Positions 1 through 7,231 of a DNA stretch of 64,000 bases are shown here, piece after piece. The stretch comes from Bacillus_AB infantis_B (GTDB taxonomy: Bacteria; Bacillota; Bacilli; Bacillales; Cytobacillaceae). A program made the translations under genes and the position numbers. Position 1 is the stretch's first letter; every line of letters begins with the position of its first letter. Under the pieces are notes generated by a model, which saw only the letters and a program-made list of their open reading frames with translations, was not told the origin of the DNA and did no database searches. Location: the NCBI RefSeq assembly GCF_008180445.1, contig NZ_VTER01000007.1, positions 124,001-188,000 on the forward strand, written 5' to 3'.

Positions 1-2
1 AA

Positions 3-1448
3 TTTGATCCGAAGAAGCCTGAGGATACGAATGCATCGCTGTTTGCTGTACCTTTTACTGAGCTTGCCACAGAGCTTGGGACTTCTTTGATGAAAAATAT
101 GGTCGCTGTCGGCGCGACTTGTGCCATTCTTAACCTGGATATCAAAGTTTTTGAAGAAGTTGTCCAGGAGATTTTCGGCAGAAAAGGGCAGCAGGTTGTC
201 GATAAGAATATGGAAGCCATCAAAGCCGGATTCGACAGGATGAAGGAACTGGCTGGCGAAGGCGCTGAGCTGATGGAGCTTGAAAAGGCTGATGGGAAAA
301 AGCGCATGTTCATGATCGGGAATGACGCCATCGCACTTGGTGCTCTTGCCGGCGGCTGCCGCTTCATGGCGGCCTATCCGATTACTCCTGCATCCGAGAT
401 CATGGAGTACCTGATCAAGAAGCTTCCTCCGCTTGGCGGGAGCGTTATCCAGACAGAAGATGAAATTGCGGCTGTCACTATGGCGATCGGCGCCAACTAT
501 GGCGGTGTCAGGGCTATGACTGCTTCTGCAGGACCCGGGCTTTCATTAAAGATGGAAGCGATCGGCCTTTCCGGCATTACCGAAACGCCGCTTGTGATCG
601 TAGACACACAGCGCGGAGGACCTTCTACAGGCCTGCCTACAAAGCAGGAGCAGTCTGACCTGATGGCGATGATCTATGGAACCCATGGGGAAATCCCTAA
701 GATCGTGTTTGCGCCAAGCACGGTCCAGGAAGCTTTCTATGATGCAGCAGAAGCTTTCAATCTGGCAGAAGAATACCAGTGCCCTGTCATCATGCTTTCT
801 GACCTTCAGCTGTCTCTCGGCAAACAGACAGTCGAACCGCTGGACTTCAGCCTAGTTGAAATCCGCAGAGGCAAGCTTGTGGATGAAGAGCTGCCTGAAA
901 TCGAAAACAAAGGATACTTCAAGCGCTATGAAGTGACAGAAGACGGCGTATCCCCGCGCGTGGTGCCGGGCACGAAGAACGGCATCCACCACGTAACCGG
1001 CGTGGAGCATGACGAAACTGGAAAGCCTTCTGAATCCGCAGCAAACCGCAGAGATCAGATGAATAAGCGTTTCCGGAAAGTCGAAAATATCAAATTCAGC
1101 AATCCGATCCATAAAAATGCGCCGCATGAGGAAGCAGATCTCCTGATTGTCGGCTTCAACTCCACAAGGGGAGCGATAGAAGAAGCAATGGGCCGCCTTG
1201 AAAAGGATGGCCTGAAGGTAAATCATGCGCACATCCGCCTGATCCACCCGTTCCCGGCAGAAGAGCTCAGACCTCTGATGGAGTCTAGCAAAAAGGTGGC
1301 TGTGATTGAAAACAATGCAACAGGCCAGCTGGCAAACATCATCAAAATGAATGTCGGCCAGCATCAAAAAATCAATAAGATCCTGAAATATGACGGGAAT
1401 CCGTTCCTGCCGAATGAAATCCATACCACTTGCAAGGAGCTGTTCTAA
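3..1448 (+). CDS. korA: 2-oxoacid:ferredoxin oxidoreductase, alpha subunit (5' end cut by window)
   Basis: The reading frame is open from the first bases of the window, so the N-terminus (expected to be part of the gamma-type domain fused in this family) is missing; the visible ATG at 87 is internal. About 480 residues remain. The pyrimidine-binding-type domain shows AAYPITPASE, QTEDEIAAV and TASAGPG, followed by QRGGPSTGLPTK, all typical of the alpha subunit of 2-oxoglutarate/2-oxoacid:ferredoxin oxidoreductase. The enzyme oxidatively decarboxylates 2-oxoacids to acyl-CoA and reduces ferredoxin. The stop codon directly abuts the korB start, so the two subunits are translationally coupled. 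Exact 2-oxoacid preference cannot be read from sequence. Confidence 0.92.
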   Translation, partial: FDPKKPEDTNASLFAVPFTELATELGTSLMKNMVAVGATCAILNLDIKVFEEVVQEIFGRKGQQVVDKNMEAIKAGFDRMKELAGEGAELMELEKADGKKRMFMIGNDAIALGALAGGCRFMAAYPITPASEIMEYLIKKLPPLGGSVIQTEDEIAAVTMAIGANYGGVRAMTASAGPGLSLKMEAIGLSGITETPLVIVDTQRGGPSTGLPTKQEQSDLMAMIYGTHGEIPKIVFAPSTVQEAFYDAAEAFNLAEEYQCPVIMLSDLQLSLGKQTVEPLDFSLVEIRRGKLVDEELPEIENKGYFKRYEVTEDGVSPRVVPGTKNGIHHVTGVEHDETGKPSESAANRRDQMNKRFRKVENIKFSNPIHKNAPHEEADLLIVGFNSTRGAIEEAMGRLEKDGLKVNHAHIRLIHPFPAEELRPLMESSKKVAVIENNATGQLANIIKMNVGQHQKINKILKYDGNPFLPNEIHTTCKELF

Positions 1449-2315
1449 ATGGCCACATTTAAAGATTTTCGCAATAACGTCAAGCCTAACTGGTGCCCTG
1501 GATGCGGAGACTTCTCTGTCCAGGCCGCCATCCAGCGGGCAGCTGCCAATGTCGGTCTCGAGCCGGACAGCCTTGCGGTGGTTTCCGGCATAGGATGTTC
1601 CGGCAGGATTTCCGGCTATATCAACTCCTATGGATTCCATGGCATCCACGGGCGCGCACTCCCGATTGCCCAGGGCCTTAAAATGGCGAACCGCGATCTG
1701 ACAGTCATCGCTTCCGGCGGCGACGGTGACGGCTTTGCCATCGGGATGGGGCATACCGTCCATTCCATCCGCCGGAATGTCGATATTACCTACATCGTTA
1801 TGGACAATCAGATTTACGGACTGACAAAAGGGCAGACATCACCAAGGTCTGCAGCCGGATTCAAAACAAAGTCCACGCCGCACGGCTCTGTCGAGCAAGC
1901 TATTTCACCGATGGAAATGGCGCTGACAGCCGGGGCAACATTTGTAGCCCAAAGCTTCTCGACTGACCTGAAGGATCTGACTGCGCTGATCGAAGCGGGC
2001 ATCAAGCATAAAGGCTTCTCGCTCATCAACGTTTTCAGCCCGTGCGTGACTTATAATAAAGTGAATACGTACGACTGGTTCAAGGAAAACCTGACAAAGC
2101 TCGCAGATGTAGAAGGCTATGACTCTTCCGACCGCTCCATGGCCATGCAGACGCTCATGAAGCATGACGGACTTGTCACAGGCTTGATCTACCAGGATAC
2201 AGAGCGCAAATCTTATCAGGAAATGCTCCCTGGCTATTCCGAAACACCGCTTGCCCATGCAGACCTGAAGCTCGATGAAGAGCATTTCGGCAAACTGACA
2301 GCTGAATTTATGTGA
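1449..2315 (+). CDS. korB: 2-oxoacid:ferredoxin oxidoreductase, beta subunit
   Basis: 288 residues, the usual size for the TPP-binding beta subunit. Near the N-terminus WCPGCGDF supplies the CxxC pair used with further cysteines for the iron-sulfur cluster; GIGCSGRISGY follows. The TPP/Mg motif is ASGGDGDGFAIG with the downstream MDNQIYGLTKGQ, and NVFSPCVTYN carries a conserved cysteine. The ATG immediately follows the korA stop. It forms the catalytic partner of KorA. A strong hairpin about 160 bp downstream closes the transcript. Confidence 0.94.
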   Translation: MATFKDFRNNVKPNWCPGCGDFSVQAAIQRAAANVGLEPDSLAVVSGIGCSGRISGYINSYGFHGIHGRALPIAQGLKMANRDLTVIASGGDGDGFAIGMGHTVHSIRRNVDITYIVMDNQIYGLTKGQTSPRSAAGFKTKSTPHGSVEQAISPMEMALTAGATFVAQSFSTDLKDLTALIEAGIKHKGFSLINVFSPCVTYNKVNTYDWFKENLTKLADVEGYDSSDRSMAMQTLMKHDGLVTGLIYQDTERKSYQEMLPGYSETPLAHADLKLDEEHFGKLTAEFM

Positions 2316-2477
2316 GCTGGAACAGCGCTGGGCCGCCCCGCGGAAAGCGGAGGTCCTGGAACGGAAAACACTGTGAAAGGCAGGGTCCCTGCTAAGTAAA
2401 TAGTTCAGATAATATAGAGCCAACACCTGAACAACACACGTTTAGTAATGGAAATAGCATGATAATTAATAAACCAA

Positions 2478-2507
2478 AATAGCCTGGGATATCCCGGGCT
2501 ATTTTTT
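2478..2507 (+). terminator. Rho-independent terminator after korAB
   Basis: A near-perfect inverted repeat (AATAGCC, GGGATATCCC core, GGCTATT) with a single T-G wobble is followed by a run of six T. It lies downstream of korB and upstream of the miaB promoter region. Confidence 0.85.
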
Positions 2508-2580
2508 AAAGGGTTGATCTTATGCTCCCATCTCTGGATAATTGAACTGTAAAACCAGGTTCCCTGCTGATGAAGAAAAG

Positions 2581-2715
2581 TAGAGGGAGAAATTCCTCTT
2601 ATTTGAAAAATAGCACTGAAAACCCCTTAAATAGAGGGAGAAATTCCTCTTATTGGACTTGGAAGTGTGAAAATAGAGGGCTTTTCTTTTAATAGAGGGA
2701 AAAACTCCTCTTATT
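2581..2715. repeat. Cluster of short palindromic intergenic repeats
   Basis: A unit of the form TAGAGGGAGAAATTCCTCTT occurs at about 2581, 2631 and, slightly changed, 2692; a degraded copy (TAGAGGGCTTTTC) sits at 2674. Each full copy is itself a small inverted repeat (AGAGG/CCTCT). The roughly 740-bp gap between korB and miaB otherwise shows no plausible gene. Function unknown; it looks like a dispersed small repeat family. Confidence 0.7.
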
Positions 2716-2971
2716 TTACCCAAAAACCGCTCTAATCTGCGATTAGCAGTAAAATTTCCCCTTAGTTCTCTATCACTGGTTACTCACTCTTCAGCTTTCC
2801 ATCTGCTGTATTTGCTAAGAGCAAGTACGCACTCAAAGCGTCTCATATGCCATTTTCAGTGTTTCTCCACGGAAAGTGAACGACTTGCCTGAAAAGCCCA
2901 TGCCTTTTAATCCATCCATCAGCCTCAGCAGCCAAAGTGCCAATAGAGTCAGTATCCTTACAGGATTTCTA

Positions 2972-3000
2972 TTGTTTTCAGCGTTTTAAACCCTTATACT
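2972..3000 (+). promoter_or_regulatory. Candidate sigma-A promoter of miaB-ymcA
   Basis: A -35 element TTGTTT and a -10 element TATACT are separated by 17 bp, about 95 bp upstream of the miaB start; a second TATAAT lies at 3003-3008. Confidence 0.5.
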
Positions 3001-3093
3001 ATTATAATGTGTACAACATTTTAACTGCGCTTACATGATAGAAATGAAAACAGCGATTAGCGTTTGGATAGACAGAAGAAAGGGGTACTTTCT

Positions 3094-4638
3094 ATGAACG
3101 AAAAACAGCGGATGGAAGGCCAGCTGGCTGCTGCTGCCGATCCTTCGGACAAAAAATCCGAAAAGGACTACAGCCGATACTTTGAAACCGTATATGCGCC
3201 TCCTTCCTTGAAAGATGCAAAAAAACGCGGGAAAGAAGAGGTCCGCTATCATAAAGATTTCAATATTCCGGCTGAATTCCAGGGCATGGGAAATAACCGC
3301 AAATTCTATATCAGGACATTCGGCTGCCAGATGAACGAGCATGATACCGAAGTCATGGCCGGCATCTTCCTCAGTCTCGGCTATGAGCCGACTGATACTG
3401 TCGAGGATGCAAATGTCATTCTCCTGAACACATGTGCAATCCGTGAGAATGCCGAAAACAAAGTATTCGGCGAGCTCGGCCATTTGAAGCACCTGAAAAA
3501 AGAACGCCCTGACCTGCTGCTTGGCGTATGCGGCTGCATGTCGCAGGAAGAATCAGTGGTCAATAAAATCCTCAAGACCTATGACCAGGTGGATATGATC
3601 TTTGGCACGCATAATATACACAGACTTCCGAACATTCTCCAGGAAGCTTATATGTCTAAAGAGATGGTCGTTGAAGTGTGGTCCAAAGAGGGAGATGTCA
3701 TTGAAAATCTTCCTAAAGTCCGCAAAGGCAATATCAAGGCCTGGGTCAACATCATGTACGGCTGCGATAAATTCTGCACCTACTGCATTGTTCCTTACAC
3801 AAGGGGCAAGGAGCGGAGCCGCCGTCCTGAAGAAATCATCCAGGAGGTGCGCCAGCTTGCCGCCCAGGGGTATCAGGAAATCACCCTTCTTGGCCAGAAT
3901 GTCAATGCGTACGGCAAGGATTTTGCAGACCTCCAGTACGGCCTTGGCGATCTGATGGATGAAATCAGGAAGATTGATATTCCGAGGATCCGCTTCACTA
4001 CAAGCCATCCGCGTGATTTTGATGATCATTTGATTGAAGTGCTCAGCAAAGGCGGCAACCTTCTTGAGCATATCCATCTTCCTGTCCAGTCAGGCTCAAC
4101 AGATGTCCTGAAAATCATGGCAAGGAAATATACGCGCGAACAGTATCTGGAGCTGGTAAGGAAAATCAGGGCGGCCATTCCGAATGCTACTTTTACAACA
4201 GATATCATTGTCGGCTATCCGAATGAGACGGATGAGCAGTTCGAGGAAACTCTTTCCCTCTATAAGGAAGTCGGATACGAGGCTGCCTATACTTTCATCT
4301 ACTCTCCGCGTGAAGGCACACCAGCTGCCAAGATGAAGGATAATGTGCCGATGGAGGTCAAGAAAGAGCGCCTTCAGCGCCTGAATGCCCTTGTTAGTGA
4401 AATGTCGGCAGAAGCGATGAAGAAGTATCACGGCCAGACTGTTGAAGTCCTGGTTGAAGGCGAAAGCAAAAACAATCCTGAAGTTCTGGCAGGGTATACA
4501 AGAAAGAATAAGCTTGTAAACTTTAAAGGGCCAAAGTCAGCGATTGGAAAGATTGTTTCTGTTACAATTACAGATGCAAAAACATGGTCATTAAATGGAG
4601 AAATGGTTGAAGAGCTTCAACCAGCTGAGGTGAAATAA
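3094..4638 (+). CDS. miaB: tRNA-2-methylthio-N6-dimethylallyladenosine synthase MiaB
   Basis: 514 residues. The product methylthiolates i6A37 in tRNAs reading UNN codons, acting after MiaA (also in this window). The N-terminal UPF0004 domain has the three cluster cysteines in FGCQMNEHD, LNTCAIRENAENKV and GVCGCMSQE. The radical-SAM motif CxxxCxxC is in YGCDKFCTYCIVPYTRG. A TRAM domain ends the protein. I place the start at ATG 3094 because AAAGGGG lies at the right distance; an in-frame TTG at 3064 would add ten residues. The stop overlaps the ymcA start (TAATG), indicating coupling. Confidence 0.96.
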   Translation: MNEKQRMEGQLAAAADPSDKKSEKDYSRYFETVYAPPSLKDAKKRGKEEVRYHKDFNIPAEFQGMGNNRKFYIRTFGCQMNEHDTEVMAGIFLSLGYEPTDTVEDANVILLNTCAIRENAENKVFGELGHLKHLKKERPDLLLGVCGCMSQEESVVNKILKTYDQVDMIFGTHNIHRLPNILQEAYMSKEMVVEVWSKEGDVIENLPKVRKGNIKAWVNIMYGCDKFCTYCIVPYTRGKERSRRPEEIIQEVRQLAAQGYQEITLLGQNVNAYGKDFADLQYGLGDLMDEIRKIDIPRIRFTTSHPRDFDDHLIEVLSKGGNLLEHIHLPVQSGSTDVLKIMARKYTREQYLELVRKIRAAIPNATFTTDIIVGYPNETDEQFEETLSLYKEVGYEAAYTFIYSPREGTPAAKMKDNVPMEVKKERLQRLNALVSEMSAEAMKKYHGQTVEVLVEGESKNNPEVLAGYTRKNKLVNFKGPKSAIGKIVSVTITDAKTWSLNGEMVEELQPAEVK

Positions 4639-5066
4639 TGGGAAAATATACTAAAGACGATATCATTGCACGTGCAAGGGAGCTTGCACAAATTATAGCA
4701 GAAACAGAAGAAGTGGACTTTTTCAAAAGAGCGGAAGCACAGATCCAAAGCAATGAAAAGGTCCGCACAGCGATCACCAGCATAAAAGGACTTCAGAAGC
4801 AGGCAGTCAATCTGCAGCATTTTGGCAAAGAAGAAGCTTTGAAAAAGACCGAAGCCAAAATCGAGGAACTTGAGCGCCAGCTTGATGAGATTCCGGTTGT
4901 CCAGGAATTCAAGCAATCCCAGGTGGAAGTGAATGAGCTTCTTCAGCTTGTTGCGAACACCATCAGCAATAAAGTCACAGATGAAATCCTCGTTTCAACA
5001 GGGGGCAATATCCTGAGCGGTGAAACAGGAGCAGAACTCCAGAACAAAAACAGCTGCCAGCATTAA
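4638..5066 (+). CDS. ymcA: RicA/YmcA, regulatory iron-sulfur protein of the Y-complex
   Basis: 142 residues, helical and charged, matching the YmcA (RicA) family by sequence and by position directly after miaB as in B. subtilis. In B. subtilis RicA works with RicF (YlbF) and RicT (YaaT) in a complex that affects RNase Y-dependent mRNA maturation, biofilm formation, competence and sporulation. A cysteine near the C-terminus (NSCQH) is in the region used for cluster binding. It overlaps miaB by one base and is followed at once by a terminator. Confidence 0.9.
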   Translation: MGKYTKDDIIARARELAQIIAETEEVDFFKRAEAQIQSNEKVRTAITSIKGLQKQAVNLQHFGKEEALKKTEAKIEELERQLDEIPVVQEFKQSQVEVNELLQLVANTISNKVTDEILVSTGGNILSGETGAELQNKNSCQH

Positions 5067-5073
5067 TGCTGCA

Positions 5074-5113
5074 GATCCCTGCATCCCTTTTGGGTGCAGG
5101 GGTCTTTTTTTTT
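5074..5113 (+). terminator. Terminator after ymcA
   Basis: CCCTGCATCCC and GGGTGCAGGG form a strong stem with a TTTT loop, followed by nine T residues. Confidence 0.9.
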
Positions 5114-5177
5114 GCCTATTTTAAAACGGACGGCATCTGTCTCCCTAAGCCGTTGCTCCCCCGGTCCGTTCCCATGG

Positions 5178-5206
5178 CACCAAACCATGGGTATCCGCAT
5201 AGAATA
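5178..5206 (+). promoter_or_regulatory. Candidate sigma-K promoter of cotE
   Basis: CACC (fits the -35 consensus mACm) is followed after 16 bp by CATAGAATA (fits CATAnnnTA), about 110 bp upstream of cotE. In B. subtilis cotE has a sigma-E and a sigma-K promoter; the match supports late mother-cell expression here. Inference from consensus only. Confidence 0.45.
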
Positions 5207-5318
5207 CCGTATATCGCACCCTACAAGAAGCTTTGCATGCACCCTTAAAATTGTAATCACACTAGTCTAATATCCCGCATAGGATGAATTGAAAATGAAT
5301 GAGGAGGGTTCGCTCGCA

Positions 5319-5867
5319 ATGGGAGAATACAGAGAGATAATTACAAAAGCCGTCGTAGCGAAGGGACGCAAATTCACCCAGTCCAATCATACGATATGCC
5401 CGGCACACCACCCGTCAAGCATCCTTGGCTGTTGGATCATCAACCACAAGTATGAGGCGAAAAAGGTCGGCAAGACAGTTGAAATCTGCGGCTATTATGA
5501 CATTAACGTTTGGTATTCCTATAACGATAACACAAAGACGGAAGTCGTTACTGAACGGGTTGAATATAAAGATGTCATCAAACTTAAATACCGTGATCAT
5601 GACTGCTTAGATGATCAGGATGTCATTGCCAAAGTACTCCAGCAGCCGAATTGTGTTGAAGCAGTCATTTCCCCGAACGGAAACAAAATCATCGTCCACG
5701 TGGAAAGGGAATTCCTTGTGGAAGTAATCGGCGAGACGAAAGTCTGTGTAGCTGTGTACCACGGCGAATGCGATTGCGATGATGACGAAGTATGGGGCCT
5801 TGATGTCGAGGATGAGGAATTTGAGGATTTGAATCCCCACTTCCTGGTCGGAACAGAAGAGGAATAA
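5319..5867 (+). CDS. cotE: Spore coat morphogenetic protein CotE
   Basis: 182 residues, the expected size. The N-terminus GEYREIITKAVVAKGRKFTQ and the core YYDINVWYSYNDNTKTEVV and IAKVLQQPNC are CotE signatures; the C-terminus is very acidic and ends HFLVGTEEE, the region that in B. subtilis links CotE to other coat proteins. CotE anchors the outer coat around the forespore in the mother cell. ATG 5319 is chosen because GAGGAGGG precedes it by about ten bases; an in-frame TTG at 5289 has no such site. This copy is rich in cysteine (for example CDCDDDE), more than I recall for the B. subtilis protein. Confidence 0.96.
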   Translation: MGEYREIITKAVVAKGRKFTQSNHTICPAHHPSSILGCWIINHKYEAKKVGKTVEICGYYDINVWYSYNDNTKTEVVTERVEYKDVIKLKYRDHDCLDDQDVIAKVLQQPNCVEAVISPNGNKIIVHVEREFLVEVIGETKVCVAVYHGECDCDDDEVWGLDVEDEEFEDLNPHFLVGTEEE

Positions 5868-5871
5868 TCGT

Positions 5872-5910
5872 AAACTAGGAAGGTTCCGCTTCCTAGTTTT
5901 CTTTTGTTTT
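5872..5910 (+). terminator. Terminator after cotE
   Basis: A perfect 11-bp stem AAACTAGGAAG/CTTCCTAGTTT with loop GTTCCG is followed by TTCTTTTGTTTT. Confidence 0.88.
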
Positions 5911-6029
5911 CTCAGGAATCAGCCAGTCAAAAAGACGAAGGCGGCCTCCGTCCTTAGGCTGAATTTTCTGTGTAGTGTTTCTCTTATAATGAATCTGAAG
6001 CCGAACTGGCAGACAAAGGAGAGATTCTT

Positions 6030-7070
6030 ATGCAGATTTACCAGGTTAACCTGCAGTGCTTCCATCTGGAAGAGATGTGCGCCTTTTATACAGAAGTGCT
6101 TGAGATGGAGCTGATTCACCAGACTGAGAGGTGGTTTTCCGTCAGGGCAGGAAGCACAAAGCTGTTTTTTGAAAAAGGGGAAACAGTCCCTTATTATCAC
6201 CTTTGCTTCCGGACAGATGCACTTTATTTTGAACATATTTTCAGCAGGCTTGGAGCAGAAAGCTGCCTGCTTGCCAACGAAGAGGGCGAATACAGCATGT
6301 TTTGGGAAGGAAAGCAGGCTTATTTCACTGATCCGGACGGCAATATACTGGAGTGCCTTGAGCGTCCTGCATTGCGATGCCAGGCAGGGGGCTGGCATGA
6401 TGTCGGGGAAGTCGGCTTCCCTTCGGCTGACGTTGCCGGAATGCAGGCGAAGCTGAAGCCGATTCTTGCGGATAGATATGCAGAAGACAGCAGCTCATTT
6501 GCTTTTTACGGGGACGATGCAGGTGTCCTTGTCCTCGTAAAAGAAGGGCGCTGCTGGTATCCGACAGACAGGGGAGCCGAGATCCATCCGATTACATTAA
6601 TCGTCTCAGGCAGCAGGGATGCCCATTATATGGACGATGACCTTCCGTACGAGATACAGGTCAGAGGGGAGTGGGAGCAGCCGGTATCTGCTGTTCAAGT
6701 CAGGATCGCCAGGCCGACAAACCAGCTGGAAAAAATAAAGCAATTTTATGGAGATGGTCTTGGGCTCAAGGAGCTGGGGGGATTCCACCATGAAGGATAT
6801 AAAGGCATTATGTACGGGCTTCCTGACAGGCAATATCATCTTGAATTCACCCAGACGGATGAAAGACACGAACTCCCAGCACCTGCCAAAGACCATTTGC
6901 TCGTCCTTTACATCCCTGACCTTCACAAACTCAATGCGGCTGCTGCCCGGCTTTCAGCCTTGGGCTATCAGGAAGCAGAGCCGGAGAATCCCTACTGGGG
7001 AAGGGGCGGTATTACCATCGAAGATCCTGACGGCTGGAGGATTGTGCTGATGAATACAGCTGGGATTTGA
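6030..7070 (+). CDS. VOC-family (glyoxalase/dioxygenase-like) protein, multi-domain
   Basis: 346 residues. The N-terminal part reads as a vicinal-oxygen-chelate module: YQVNLQCFHLEEMCAFYTEV at the start, HLCFRTD, and FTDPDGNILECLE at the end of the repeat. The C-terminal third contains another such end motif, GGITIEDPDGWRIVLMN, after QIKFYGDGLGLKELGGF-like sequence, so at least two paired VOC units are present. These enzymes use a divalent metal for lyase, isomerase or dioxygenase chemistry; the substrate cannot be assigned. It has its own ribosome binding site (AAAGGAGAG) and stands alone between cotE and mutS. Confidence 0.75.
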   Translation: MQIYQVNLQCFHLEEMCAFYTEVLEMELIHQTERWFSVRAGSTKLFFEKGETVPYYHLCFRTDALYFEHIFSRLGAESCLLANEEGEYSMFWEGKQAYFTDPDGNILECLERPALRCQAGGWHDVGEVGFPSADVAGMQAKLKPILADRYAEDSSSFAFYGDDAGVLVLVKEGRCWYPTDRGAEIHPITLIVSGSRDAHYMDDDLPYEIQVRGEWEQPVSAVQVRIARPTNQLEKIKQFYGDGLGLKELGGFHHEGYKGIMYGLPDRQYHLEFTQTDERHELPAPAKDHLLVLYIPDLHKLNAAAARLSALGYQEAEPENPYWGRGGITIEDPDGWRIVLMNTAGI

Positions 7071-7231
7071 GATAAATTATATTTTGCCAGAAAAAAAGTA
7101 ATGCCAGATATCCCCTCTAACCCGTATTTCTGCCTGCTGTCATCATGTCCCTCAGCAAACAATGATAGCTTCGCTTATGCTATAATAGATAGCTGAAGAG
7201 AAATAATGAGAGATGTTGTTTGGAGGATATT

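Noticed and set aside
852..1763. 303-codon open frame on the minus strand across korA/korB
   Set aside because: It runs antisense through two well-supported genes, has no ribosome binding site and its translation has no recognisable motifs.
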